From the NCBI RefSeq assembly GCF_029227915.1, contig NC_079876.1, positions 5,644,001-5,704,000 on the forward strand: a stretch of 60,000 bases of DNA, given 5' to 3'. Position numbers and translations under genes: made by a program. The notes under the pieces were generated by a model, which made no database searches, had not been told where the DNA came from, and saw only the letters and a list, made by a program, of their open reading frames with translations. Shown here piece by piece: positions 1 through 11,996 of this stretch; position 1 is the first letter of the stretch, and each line of letters begins with the position of its first letter. Source of the DNA: Hydractinia symbiolongicarpus. Its lineage: Eukaryota; Cnidaria; Hydrozoa; Anthoathecata; Hydractiniidae.

Positions 1-3000
1 TAAACAAAATATTATCCTACATTGAGGCTACTTTCTTCAATATTCTCCGGGTGTTTAATTAATTCTTGTTGTTGCTGTCTTTCATTATCCTTCAAAAAAA
101 AAGTGAAAACATTATTTAATAAAAAAAAAAGAATGTGCTGAGCTAGCTCTTAAAACAAGCCTATAAGGAGAATTTTCTCAGCATTAGTATTTAGTCTATT
201 TAAAGGCATTTAAAAGACCGTTCTCTATAGTGACGGCGAACGCGTGGATTTGTAATGCAATATTTGAAAACCACTAAAATTAAAAATGGAGGCGTGAATT
301 ATAACCATTGCTGTGTATTTTACCTTTAACGTTGTAGGCCTTCTTTTCGCGTTTTTATAGCACGAAGATTGAAATAAACTAATGTAATTTGCCTTGTGAA
401 TACCTTTACTTTGCTTTGTTGTTGTTGTTCTTTTAGTTGTTTTTAACTCAATGTGTCATTTCGTAAATAAATTTTATTAGTCACTAAGAACATCCGGACT
501 TTCTTCTGAGATAGAATTTCCTAACACGATTCCTGTTTTGATGCACCCACTTCGACATTTTTAAGGCTTTCGCCGTGTTTGGAAATCCCATTTCAACATT
601 CTGAAAATTATCATTACCTATCTAAATCACCTGGAATTACATTTGATCACAAACAAATCAGAATGTTTTTTTTGTAAAATGCATAAAATTGGAGTCAAAC
701 ATATCTTTACGCAAAGTAATGTTAATTGTTTTATTTTCTATTTATATCACACGCATGTATGCCGATGATCAAACTATTTTGAAGTAAGACACAACAAATG
801 ACATAAGAAGTAAGTACTTTACATGAACAGTCCCACCTTTTTTTAACGTTTGTTCGAAGCCAACAGAATTTATATGCTCCTTTGCCCAGTGCACCGTTGT
901 GAATAATTCCGTTGACCAGAAACTCTGCAACCCTGTCTAGCATATTCACAAATGTGGAAGAGAATTGTGATGTCAGCATCTGCGTGCAGTTACAAAATTT
1001 CTTTTTTGTATGAAATTTAAAAGCCTTGTTATACATTTAGTGGCATAGATGCAAAAACGTCCAGCAGCTGCTCTTAGTACTTCATTCTTGGTTGATGCCA
1101 ACTTCTTTATTGAGATGAACTAGTACAAAAAATTGTGTGTTCCAAGATGTCTTATAATTTTGTTCACCAAACCTGCATTATGCACACAATGCAGTCACAG
1201 GAAATGTCTTGTGCCTTGTACATGGTTATTCTTGGTAAGTATTTCCACAATCCTGAATCGTGGAAACGCGGTTTTAGCATCATGGTTACGAAAGAATAAA
1301 AATTCACAATGATAAACTCGACCAGTCTTAAATTTAAATTCAAGAGGTTTTGCTCCTCTAAAGAATGTGCTCATATAAAAGAACACTAGATCCGCAAATC
1401 GAGTTGTTCGAATTTGTTAAAATCTCTTGATCTTTGAGGATTACCTCAGTCGACATATCCTAAAGTCGCAGGTAGCTCAGTTTAAAAATTGTGCATAAAA
1501 TCTTTCTTCCGTTCAGCTGAAGAATTATGGTTTTATTTAAAGTTGTTCCTCCAAAAATTCATGTGCCTTATCAGTCTGTTTGCTAACACAGGGGGCTTAG
1601 ACTAGAGAGCTCTGAACTCCTGCACTGGGCCCCACAAAGCACAAACGAAGGATAGCTGTGGGGCAAAATGGGGGAAGACTCTAAGACAAATATGGATGTC
1701 ACTGTCCCATCTTGCCAAGGGCACTGCAAATATGTACAAGGTATCTATATATAACATGTATTTACAACAGGATTAAAATAACTTCAATAAAACTGTGTCC
1801 GAAGTACGCTTTTGAGACGCTGGATTCGCTGTTACGTTCCGTTGCGGCGTCTGAGAAGTGCGTTCATGCGTTTGCTGCCATGTGAAATGGTGGAAAGTTC
1901 CTCTAAAAGTCACTGCAGTCCCGTTAACTAAAGACTTTAAGACGTATAATATTTTGCATTCGCGTTAACATCATCAAATTTCTGAAAAGAAACAAAAGTT
2001 TTGAGGAGAAAGAATAGCATATTTGTTTGCTAACTGTGTCTGTTTATCAGCAAACGATTTTGAATACAATATAATTATTGGAACATTACTTATTGATATT
2101 AACCCAGAGCTGAGAATTATGCAGTACGCAAGTGCGATTAATTAAACGGTAGAAATTTTTTATGTATAAAACATTCACGCTAAGTACTCACCTTGTTTCT
2201 TGCTAATTCGGTTATTTTGATATATATTTACATCGATGAAATTCATGATATTAAATTTATCACACATTTATTTTTAACTTCTTCGTTGTTTCCTTTAGTT
2301 TATCAAACCATTAGCAATATGATGACATGTTACACTTTACTTTGTCGCGATGGTAATACTTATGCGTTATAATTCGGCAGAGCGAGATGCAAAGGTAAAA
2401 ATTGGAATGTTGTATATTGTTTCACATAGAAAATTGTGTAGATTCTTAATTTCGTTTTTAGTTGGAAGAGAAAGTGAGTCACGCCTCAGGAACATTCGAA
2501 GTTGAGATATAGCAACAAAAAGAAAGCAGTAGCTATCGCTACAAACATTGGTGGAGTTAAGAAATTTGTAGCCACTGTTAAAGAAAGAGAAAACAAAAGA
2601 ACTATATCTTTGCATATTAAGTGAATTTTAAGAGTGACGGCGATATTTAGAGACTGACATAAAACACCGCTTTTTATACCTTAATGTTACTCACACTTCA
2701 GCGGGTGATTTTTAAGAGGAAATAAAATCACATGCAGTTGCACCTATAACACAATGTTTAGTTATAAAAAGAGGTTTATTAAACTATTGTATATACCCGA
2801 GTATCTGTTAAACAGATTTTCCACCAGATGAATCATTGAATGCCGAGCGGTTTAAAATCTGTGTGTTTTGCTCAAAATCTCTAAAAAAACTTTATCTGCT
2901 TACATTTTATTTTCACTAACAATAATTATCTTGTACTCATGTCGGTAAGACGCGGCCCCGGAATTTTAGGGGGTCACTGACTTAACCCCATCTACACGGA

Positions 3001-3400
3001 GCATAAGCGCCAAGGGCCGCAGTTAAGAAATACTTTTTTGGGGGTCTTCTTGATTCAATTTTTAACTATTTCGGATCCAGCAAGTGGTATCTAAGTGTGC
3101 AACATTGGAGGTTTGAAGCAAAAATATTATTTTAAGCTGATATTTAGTGCCATTAATGTAAAATATGGTCTTTTCGAAGGAGAAAAAAACCCTTACTCGC
3201 ATCTGAAATATTATTGTACTTACCGCAAGTGTTTGTTATACGGTTAGCACGTGACTTGATCTCATGGGCCAGCGCATGGGATGTAAACAAACATTTCTAA
3301 ATTTCGCGCGAAAGCATTTAGACGGGAGAGAACAAAAGCGCTTTATGAAGCTAAAATATTTGTGCAAAACTTTGTGATGTCTTAATTTAATGCCTATACA
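1..3400. other. AT-rich intergenic DNA, no supported gene
   Basis: No ORF here has a recognisable domain, and the open stretches on both strands are short and low in complexity. The one structured item is a small hairpin at 1343-1364: AGAGG, loop TTTTGCT, CCTCT, then AAAGA. It matches the first hairpin of the repeat described at 4526-4638, but the second half of that repeat is not clear here. Confidence 0.5.
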
Positions 3401-3445
3401 TTAAGTAATCCTCTTACGTGTGGATTTTATAGGACAGCATTTTAT

Positions 3446-3670
3446 TTGGTCGCTACTGGGAAATTGCTTAGTCCCCTTTGTGAAAACAGTGCACCTAAAC
3501 ATATTAACGACACTGGCTATACCAGCTTTAATGACACAATTACCATTGGAGAGCTTACACTTGACGCAAATGCAGAATTGAACACAAGTATAGAGAATAA
3601 CCAATCTACTACTCACACAGTACTTCAATCAACACCAGTAAAGCACAGGCACGTGCCAATAGATAAGTGA
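3446..3670 (+). CDS. possible exon, unknown product
   Basis: An open frame of about 75 codons ends at a TGA at 3668-3670. It has a non-repetitive composition with acidic and Thr/Asn-rich stretches, and it follows a plausible acceptor (ATTTTATAG near 3430). No domain is recognised. The opposite strand is also open here, so this may be chance. No start codon is clear, because the listed first codon is TTG. Confidence 0.2.
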   Translation: MVATGKLLSPLCENSAPKHINDTGYTSFNDTITIGELTLDANAELNTSIENNQSTTHTVLQSTPVKHRHVPIDK

Positions 3671-4168
3671 TTCGAATAACTGAAAATTTTCCTTGGTACA
3701 TATTTTGACACAAATGAGGTACAACTCGCCCCATTTAATTAAAAACAAGACGTATGATATACGCAAACAACCTCGCGAAAAAGGTTACAAAATGTTGTCT
3801 ATCAAATTGGGATTTTTGTTACGAAGTTAGACACGACATATTTTCCTATTCAGATACGCAATAATATTTGTTACACACTACGCAGTTATTTTTCAAAATT
3901 GATTTGTGAGATCTTCCTGAACGGAAAATTCCTCGAAATTTTAATTTTCGATGGGTGCGTTTTGGGTGAACCGACTGACAGGAAGAAGAAAGACCACAAA
4001 CCCACAAACCCCAAAATTTGCGAAAGTCATTAATTCAGCTAATTCTGTCTACATGCACTTTTAAAAAGTTTGGTGGAAACACCTGTATTTACTAGCTAGT
4101 TAAATAAGTGTTTTGAACACTTGTCTTATCTTTTTAAAAAAGAAAAAAGAAAAAAAAAAGTAAAAATA

Positions 4169-4225
4169 GTTACCAAGATGAGATTCGAACACATGACGAC
4201 TCCCGTGTCGGTGCTCAGAGAGGCA
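4169..4225 (-). tRNA. tRNA-like fragment (possible tRNA-derived repeat or pseudogene)
   Basis: On the minus strand the segment contains GTTCGAATCTC, a good match to the Pol III box B/T-loop, at 4180-4190. A short stem CGAC/GTCG sits upstream in an anticodon-arm-like position. The strand then runs into a long T-tract (A-rich on plus, about 4134-4168) that would work as a Pol III terminator. A full cloverleaf with a paired acceptor stem cannot be drawn, so a tRNA-derived SINE end or a tRNA pseudogene is more likely than a working tRNA. Confidence 0.3.
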
Positions 4226-4525
4226 AAAATTTCCATTCTTATAGGACACATTTGCGTTTTAATACAAGCTCACGAGCTTGTAAAAATATAAATCGTATAT
4301 CACTTTTCAGCACCAAACTGGAACAAACTACCTTTTACGAAGAAAAATAAACATAAGAAAATTTGTCAGGAATTTATTTACAACTTTAATCATTCTGTAG
4401 TTCAATACACTTATTATTGAGTATATATTCATAATTTTGCAAGATACATTTTCACATTTACACATAAAATTTATATTAATTTTTATTAATTATAATTCAA
4501 AAATAATTGATGATAAGGTGACGAA

Positions 4526-4638
4526 ACAGCTAGCTGTAATGATATTTCTTGTCTAATGACAGCTGGTTCTACTATAGTTAGAGGTTGCAACCCTCTAAAG
4601 ATTTTTCAAAAAAGATAATTCCTCCTTTTTGCAAGGAT
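4526..4638. repeat. multi-hairpin repeat, copy 1 (AGAGG/CCTCT family)
   Basis: In order, this copy has ACAGCTAGCTGT followed by AATGAT; a small hairpin TGTC-TAAT-GACA; a hairpin AGAGG-TTGCAAC-CCTCT followed by AAAGA; and TCCTCCTTTTTGCAAGGA. The same order and spacing occur at 40192-40330 and 45574-45712 downstream of a LINE. There the small hairpin reads GGTC-TAAC-GACC, a paired change. It is probably a stray 3' end of that retroelement or of a short relative that shares its tail. Confidence 0.6.
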
Positions 4639-5847
4639 TTCCTAAACACATTGACCGTAAAGAGGCAGAAAAATACAACAGCGACAGAACACAACACAGA
4701 AAAATAAATATTAAAGCAATTCGAAATGAATTGAATAGGTACAAATGAGATAAATAAAACCTTTCATAACGTGAATATCCTTAAATGGATAAATTTAAAA
4801 TTATTCTTAACGGAATGTGTTTAAGTTAAAGCAAACAACTATCTAGTATATACCGTATATGCATGAAACACTTTTAGCACAGGGTAAAAAAATTAAGAAA
4901 TTAACTACATGTTGATTGTATTCCTGTTGATATTGCAGGTGTGCCTCTGCAAGAGATAAAATTTGTTCACAGCTTTGAAATGCACTGAAATCAGCAAAAA
5001 TAAAAATTTAAAAGACATTACAAACAAGACATATATGAAAGTCAATGAAAAATTTAAAAATCGACTTGCAGTCACATTCGCAGATAGTTTGGTGGCTACA
5101 AAAATCTTGAACCTTGAGCATAAAAAGTCAAAATACACGGAAAAAAAAGAAAAACGGAATCTTGTGAGAAATGTAAAGAAACAACCCAAATTGACAGGTT
5201 AGAAAATACCTTAAGTTGAAAAAAATAATTTCAAATGCTGTATGTCCTTCTTATTTTAGGAAAAAAATTTCAATTTATTTCTTTTTAAATTTAGATGCTA
5301 TGGCACAAGAAAGTCATTAAACAGCTGGGACAAAAATCGCATAATATCGTCCTTTGAAACAATTAAAAAGAAGCCACCAAGAAAACAAAAAGCAAAAAAA
5401 AGAGAAATCTGGCAAAAAATCATCTTGAACAGTTCAATGCATACACAATGGACAAATATGCACTTTGAAGAGAGGTAGGCATGAGAACGTATTTCCTGCC
5501 AGCTTATTACCAACTTATCAAAGTATATATACATATGATTTTAATCTTCTAGGCATCTCAATGGAATGAAACCATTATTGTTAACTGGTCAGCATTAGCG
5601 CGGCGTATCAATATGAAAGATACACACGGAAAGTTAACAAGTAATGGTGGTAAAGAGATTTTGCTGGAGGAAGAAAAACACGGATTTAATTTTAATTTCA
5701 ATGGTAAAGTTGTCAACAAATCAATACTACGGAGAAAAAGGGAAACTATTCCAGGTACTACTTGCCTAACTTTCTTTAGTGTAAACCTTTTAAATAAATT
5801 TTCACATATAATCCAATCTAGACTGATCTCACAAATCGTACTGAAAA

Positions 5848-6180
5848 TGTCTCCTAAAAAATCAGTTGAAGTGCAAGAACTTATTAATAATATCAAAGTA
5901 TTTTAATTCAAAGAATTGACAAGATTGAAGAGCATACAAAGTGATTTAAACGGTAAAAAATTATTGATCTTGAAAAGGAAATGGCTGAATTAAAAAAGAG
6001 CATAAAACAGGCACAGGCAAATACTCTCATAAAAGAACTTCAAAACTCCGCGCAGAATTTAGATTAAAAAATTGAAGATCAAATAAACAGGGCTATGAGA
6101 AACACATTCAAGGACATTCCTGGTGAAGAAAACAGCTGGAATGATACTGAAAAAGTCTTGGTTGAACAAATATTGTAAAT
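5848..6180 (+). pseudogene. decayed coiled-coil ORF (transposon ORF1-like)
   Basis: A frame opening with MSPKKSVEVQELINNIKV at 5848 runs into a Lys/Glu-rich heptad region (around 5965-6060, EKEMAELKKSIKQAQ). It is interrupted by stop codons and at least one frame change. The composition and the downstream PHD finger at 6475 resemble the first ORF of CR1/L2-type or related retroelements. Open stretches at 4963-5202 and 5613-5906 may be further remnants. No complete protein can be read. Confidence 0.3.
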
Positions 6181-6474
6181 TAAACCTGAACTTGAAAAAA
6201 AGCCGACAAAGTCAAATTTTAAAGTTGCTGATGCGCACTAACAATGCATTAAAATATCGAAAACAGCTGAAAGCTAAAAATCCGAAGTGGCAAATGTTTG
6301 TCTCTCACCAAGCCAAACTAAACTGCAAAAAACCAGGCAAAGATAGATATTAAGTCATCAAAGAATTCTGAGGCATTCCACAAAACTACTGTTGGTTCTA
6401 GCTAGTTTATACGTTTTTCTTCTGTTATGTTCTCACTCATTCTAACTAAAGTGTTTTTTGTTTCCCTGGTTAAA

Positions 6475-6789
6475 TGCCTCGCTGAAACAAATGTGGGAAC
6501 AACAAATAAATAAAAGGCTGTACAATGTGATGCCTGTAACAATTGTATCCATGCCAAATGTAACAACATTACTAAAATTGAATATGAAAGCATGGCAAGT
6601 AATGATAACATCTGGAGTTGCAGAAAATGTGAAGCTAAAACCATCCCTTTCATGGAAGTATCAGATGGATTGATTAAACTCATCCTGCAAGGTAAAAACT
6701 GTTCTACATTCCTAGATTCACCTATTATTGAACCAAATAGACATATGGATTGTCTTGAGGCCACAGAAGGAATCACTCAGATGACATAA
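6475..6789 (+). pseudogene. PHD-finger fragment of a retroelement ORF
   Basis: Reading from 6475 the frame gives a Cys, an in-frame TAA at 6511-6513, then KAVQCDACNNCIHAKCNNIT and, after about 15 residues, WSCRKCE. This is the C-x2-C...H-x2-C...C-x2-C layout of PHD fingers found in the ORFs of many non-LTR elements (the usual Trp before the His is Asn-Cys here). The frame stays open to the TGA-ended segment at 6787. The stop inside the finger and the lack of a continuous upstream frame make it a relic. Confidence 0.55.
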
Positions 6790-7784
6790 GTAACAATATT
6801 AACAGTTGCCTGTACTATTCTATGGATGAATTTAACACCGTGTTCAGTCAACAGATGGTAGTCTTACATTTTTTCACAAAAATATTGATCTTTAGGCACG
6901 GCGGGCTATTTCCCGTGTGAAAATGCTTAACTCGTATTTTTCAAACGGCCTGGCTATATTGTCAAGGATTGTTACATGGAGTTTGCGCCGCAATTCGATA
7001 CTCCTTCAATTGGAACCTAGGTTTTCACAATAGCAGGTACAACAGCAGCGCGATGGAGAGATTTGTAGAAAAATAAAAATGGCTACCTGGCTAAAAACAC
7101 TGAAAGGTTGCTGCAAGTGTTTAACGTTTTGATTTGGTATATAACGAGTAAAAAATGCATAAATTATTGTTATTTTATGGCTTTCGTAGCTACCGTTACT
7201 CATTATTGCATATAATAAAAAATAAAAAGAAGATGGGATGGAGGCAGCACAGCTAGCTAGCTGCCAGAACACACAGGACAGTCAAACAACAAAAACTACT
7301 TTGGTGACACATTGTATCTCAATATGAAGCAAATAATAACACAACAACTCTGTTTAAATAAAACATATGAACTATGAAAACTTTTTTTTAATAAATTAAC
7401 TAAATAAACTATCATATAGCTAGTGTTCTATAACATCTATTCACAGAAAAAAATGATGATGATCTAGAATTTGTTTTCTTTTGCAAGAGAAAATTTGGCA
7501 TTGCCATGCTCATAAAAATAAAATATATTTGTATAAAATACATATTCTTTGATGTAAATATTATAAATTTTATGCTGTAATAGTCACCATACTTTCTTTC
7601 TTTGAACTATCTAATTGGGAAAATTAATATTCATACTCTTGCGAAAGACACTATCTCACTGATTCACAAATATACATTGCAAATGTTATGCAAACAAAAA
7701 GTATATAGCAGAATAAGGAAAAAAGGAAAATATACATTTAACACGAACTATCAACATATTGAACTTTTAAACAAAAAACGGTGT
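6790..7784. other. intergenic, AT-rich
   Basis: No coding signal is recognised. The ORFs on both strands are short and unlike known families. There are scattered TAGC runs (for example GCTAGCTAGCTG near 7252-7263). Confidence 0.4.
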
Positions 7785-9955
7785 CTAAATTTCTAAATCA
7801 GAAAAAACCTTTTTCATGAAAGCACTCTCACATAGTTGGCATTTCAAGTTATTTCTTACAAGCAGCAAGCAATGTTCACAACACATATCTCTCTCTGGTA
7901 TGTAATCAGATCCTCTTGAAACATACTGCAACTTATCGTAACCGTTTTCTCTCAGATGCAACAATCGTATGTACTCGTGACGGAAAATTCTTGGCCAGCG
8001 ACATTGGAAAGTGGTATTGTTAGAACACTTTACAATCATCTGGTGCTTTTGCTCCCGCCCTTCCATACTATTACATCCAATTCCGAAACCGTAGCACAGC
8101 AAAGTACTTTCAGCATGGAAAGGTATGCAGTTACATAAAGTCCATAAACTGGGTGAGACGCTTACATCATACCAACAGCTTGACTTGAAAAGTAGTTTAC
8201 ATTGCTTCTTTAAATCTTTTCTCTACACGTACTGATAGTGAAATAATTTTTCGCAAACATATGAACTGAAAATGGATTTGATGCAGACTTATTTTCATTT
8301 GTTCACTCTTCAATTCATTTAAAATAAGTAAATTTAATTCTGGGAAATGACAAAGAAAGGCTTTACTCTCCCTTCCACGAAAACGAAAAGTGAAACTACT
8401 TTCATTCTTAGAACTGCTTTCATTAAACCACCGGATAATTTTTTTCGACAAAAAATTACATCCCATTGCTGAACGTATAAAATTAACAAATTTAATTAAA
8501 GCATGTGAGGAAGGTATATCTTTAAATGCTTTGTAGGAATTCAATGGAGCAGTTGCCAAACATAGATTGAATAACTTCATGAAATGCTCTTTGACGACAT
8601 TGTTCTTCAGATGAAGAGGTTCGCATTTTGCTTTATCAATATAATGGCCAACCAAGGGGACTTCTTCTTGTCTACCTTTCAAAACCTTACATATATAAGA
8701 TGTCAAGTTACTACGTTTCGTTGCACTATTTCCTTTGCATTTAACTTCGATTTCTTTTTTTTTTACCTTCAACCTTTTTGGCATCACTTATGCGTTTGTG
8801 ATAGTTGAAGGGCATCCATTTGTCACTTTGCTTGGTTCCGTATGTATATTCAAATTTGGCTGAATTATCTTTATTTACATTTCCGAACGTTAAAAAGTAG
8901 TAGGCTGAATTTGTTAGTTCCCCAGCCAAAAAAGCCAACATCTTCATATCGTTAGGTAATTCACCCAATAAAAATTCAATTTTGTAGGCAACTTCATCAA
9001 CATAAACAGTGAAAACCTGACTTTCCAAAAACTTCACGTCCGACAACAACTTGAGAACATAATTGCATACAACAGTAGAATTTTCAGTATCACCACCAAA
9101 AATTAAAAAGTTTTCGGAGCTGCTGCATATCCGATTACCAACATTAAGAAAAGAGACTAAAAATGACATACCACAAATAGGAGCTCCATCCCCACCAAGA
9201 GCAAATACAAACAGAAAAGATTCAAAATCTTTTTTTTCAAGCATATTAAATGTTTTTAGTTTGTCACTCCGTCAATGTTATTGATAATAGTTGCTAAATG
9301 AGGATACTGAATATAATTAACCACTGAATTCTGTTTATTCTGGGAAATTCTATTTGCCTTTCTAATAGCCATGTATTTAGCTTTCCCCATGACATTGTGG
9401 CTGTAAAAAACATTGAGAGAACGTAGTTTATTATCTTTTGAATTGTAAAATTCTTCATTTGCTATTTTGATGGTAGTTTCCTTTATCTGTTTTACTACAG
9501 ATGATTTAGCATTCAATAAACTTTTTGCAAACATTTTTGAGGGGATTTTCGAACACAATGTGTCAATCATACCAAACATAACCGGCTGAACAGATTCCTT
9601 AGACCCTCCGTGAATGGCAGAACAAGCTGCAAATGTTTCCAGACGACGTGTATCTTTTGCTGATCTATTTAAATCACTAGATGATGGGAATTTACTACGC
9701 CTCTCAGCTGTTACCTTGCTGATTAGGTGTCCAACACGTTTTCTTTTTCTAGCTAATCTATATCTTAACTTATCAACATCCCTTTCAATCAAAGTTATCC
9801 CCTCAATGCTGCTAATTGTTTTTGTTTTTCCTCAATTAGGTTACTCTGATTTGAAATTTTCAAATCCATATCGTTGATTTTTTTTCTGTTTGATGTATAT
9901 TTTCCTAACTGGGAAAACTTAATGTTTTGTGCCTTGACTTTCCTTTAGGAGGCAT
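7785..9955 (-). pseudogene. multi-copy-type cnidarian gene of unknown function, frameshifted
   Basis: A long minus-strand protein can be followed from an ATG at 9955 (MPPKGKSRHKTLSFP) to a stop at 7785, but it changes frame several times. Breaks fall near 9800-9890, at 9250 (between IDGVTN and KTFNMLEKKDF), at an A-homopolymer at 8755-8764 (KVEGKKKEIEV) and near 8200. Parts include a basic N-terminus, ALGGDGAP with the later LPNDMKMLAFLAGEL, and a Cys/His-rich C-terminus (GREQKHQMI, CCEHC, CQLCESAFM). I associate this protein with high-copy ORFs in cnidarian genomes, probably transposon-borne, but cannot name a superfamily. The conserved acidic residues could be catalytic; that is a guess. 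About 610-650 residues if intact. Confidence 0.5.
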
Positions 9956-10010
9956 GGCATAGAAATACAACAAAATAAAAACATTTAACTAGCATAAAAA
10001 TCCAATTCTG

Positions 10011-10514
10011 TCAATAACTACATACCATACCATATTGGTTGACAACTTTGTACGATGCAGTTATATTTATTGTCTTTGTTGACACTTTGTAATGTAAAAT
10101 ACATTTTTTTTCATCGCCACATATTATATCACCGACGGCATTGCTTTTAAACTTCTTTTTGAATATTTTATTGATATCAAGGCTAGACAAGTTTGATAAA
10201 TGGAATTTCAATGACCCAAGATGGTGAAAAATAATACTAATTTCTTTAATGATACCACTTTTCTCTTTCTTAACAATCAATTCTCCACCGTAAGCTGTGC
10301 GAAAGTCGCGAATGGCTTTATAAACAGCTAAAAATATTTCGGAATGGACACGTTCATTAATGACAACTTTGAAGGGATTATACAAAGTTTGTTTTGCTTG
10401 AATTTTTCGATTAAGAGATGTTAAAATTGTATCGAAGTAAAACTTTATTAAATTGATGACGAGGATATTTTTTTCGTCCAACTCTGCATATGAATCAATT
10501 AAATCTGACATCAT
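10011..10514 (-). CDS. hypothetical protein, 167 aa
   Basis: An uninterrupted ORF starts at ATG 10514 and stops at 10011. It lies just upstream of the gene at 9955-7785 on the same strand. The product is Lys/Ile-rich and probably globular, with no signal peptide, membrane segment or known motif. It could be an upstream exon or a companion gene of its neighbour, since the gap is only about 55 bases. An AT-rich palindromic tract (10537-10570) precedes it. Confidence 0.4.
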   Translation of the reverse strand: MMSDLIDSYAELDEKNILVINLIKFYFDTILTSLNRKIQAKQTLYNPFKVVINERVHSEIFLAVYKAIRDFRTAYGGELIVKKEKSGIIKEISIIFHHLGSLKFHLSNLSSLDINKIFKKKFKSNAVGDIICGDEKKCILHYKVSTKTINITASYKVVNQYGMVCSY

Positions 10515-10652
10515 TATACATGATCTAAAAACATAGGTAATTATAAATATATATATTATATATATATAGAAAAGAAAAGTTATTATCTGTCATTTTAGAA
10601 AAAGAAGATGAAAAAGAGAGGATATTTTTATTTACTATCTTAAGTGGATAAG

Positions 10653-10805
10653 TTTTGGCGAGTATTTAATGGTGAATGACCAAAATGGAATACTTGGCGG
10701 GGATTTAATTTTGCGAATGATAAATTTTATAAAATTTAGCGAGGATTTAATTTGGCGAATACAAAAAAATGTCATTTTAACGAAATTTATTTTGGCGAAT
10801 GACAC
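10653..10805. repeat. short tandem array, about 41-bp unit, four copies
   Basis: Units begin at ggcg/agcg/aacg marks at 10657, 10696, 10738 and 10779, so the period is 39-42 bases. Each carries a version of TTGGCGAGGATTTAATTTGG followed by CGAATGA. The copies are diverged. The GCGAAT/ATTTAA vocabulary resembles the subterminal repeats of the Tigger element at 19605-22454, so it may be the terminal region of a related element. Confidence 0.55.
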
Positions 10806-11996
10806 AAAGAAATGAATTTTTATGACTTGGAATGTTTTAAAAGAAATAAGAATAAACGTATATATATATAAACAGAAGTTCGTTTTTTATAAGGAAAAAA
10901 CATATTTCTTTTCTTAATTGAAAAAAACGGTATTCCAATTCCAGCTCCTTTTAGATCGTTTATTCCTTAAATATATAAATTAGTGGAAAAAGTTTTTCTT
11001 ATGTGGTCCTTCTTTTATTGCCTATAAGAATGCGCGCACATATACAGAACTTTGTAACGCTCGCTCATCTATACACAGAACTCTAGCTAGCTACGGTTTA
11101 ACGCATCTATTTTGCCTAAAAACCCTAAATTTTTCCTTGTTACTTGTGGATGAATGAAAACTTGCGAAAAAATTAATACATGAGAAAATTTAGTCAGAAT
11201 AAAGCATAGCTAGCTATAGCTATACAATGGGACAACACATCCACAAAATATTTAGCTAGCTAGCTAGCTTTAAATACAAGTTTTAATTTTTTTTATATGG
11301 ATGGGTTTCTTGTATATATTGTGAAAAATTGAGAAGTCGGCTATATGAGACCTAAAATATACTTATACTTATAGGACATAGCCAGATGGACCATTAACAC
11401 ACCTTAGTTTAAAGAATATAATAAAAAAGAAACAATTTAAAAATGGCCATACTTCCGTTGCTTTTATTTACCAAAAAACTTCAAAATTAAAAAATGTAAA
11501 ACAACAGAATTGAAGATTCGTCTTACAACTTGCGTTTTAATGCCTTCAAATAGAAAAATAATACCATTTAATACTATTCAATACCCAACAAAGTTTGTTA
11601 CTGGAAGGGTAAAATTGAAAGAGGCACTATTTCAAGACAGCTAAAAAGACATTCCACGATGTTCAACATAAGCATGTTTATATTCGATCGAAAGAAAATT
11701 TATTTGGCTTTCAAATTCTAGCGCTCGTAAAACCATCAGACACGTTTAAAACACATACCAGATAAAAGTATGGTACCATGTACCAAAGATATAATACTTA
11801 CTGTCCTCGACCGTTTTTAAAAACCTACGGGCCGAAAAACGCGGACGCTTTTGATAAGCATTTCTTGGACCGTTTTTACCCGCCGTGAGGCGTACACTTA
11901 GATGAAATCAGATAAACCCTGGCCGTCAAGGTGAACGGATGTCTGGATCAAGTTAGTCAAAATCCAGAAAATACCAAAGGGCGTTCTAATCTTAAA
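10806..11996. other. intergenic, no gene seen
   Basis: AT-rich DNA with short TAGC tandem runs (11262-11272) and no recognisable ORF. The last 200 bases (from about 11800) are less AT-rich and may be the 5' UTR of the LINE that follows. Confidence 0.35.
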
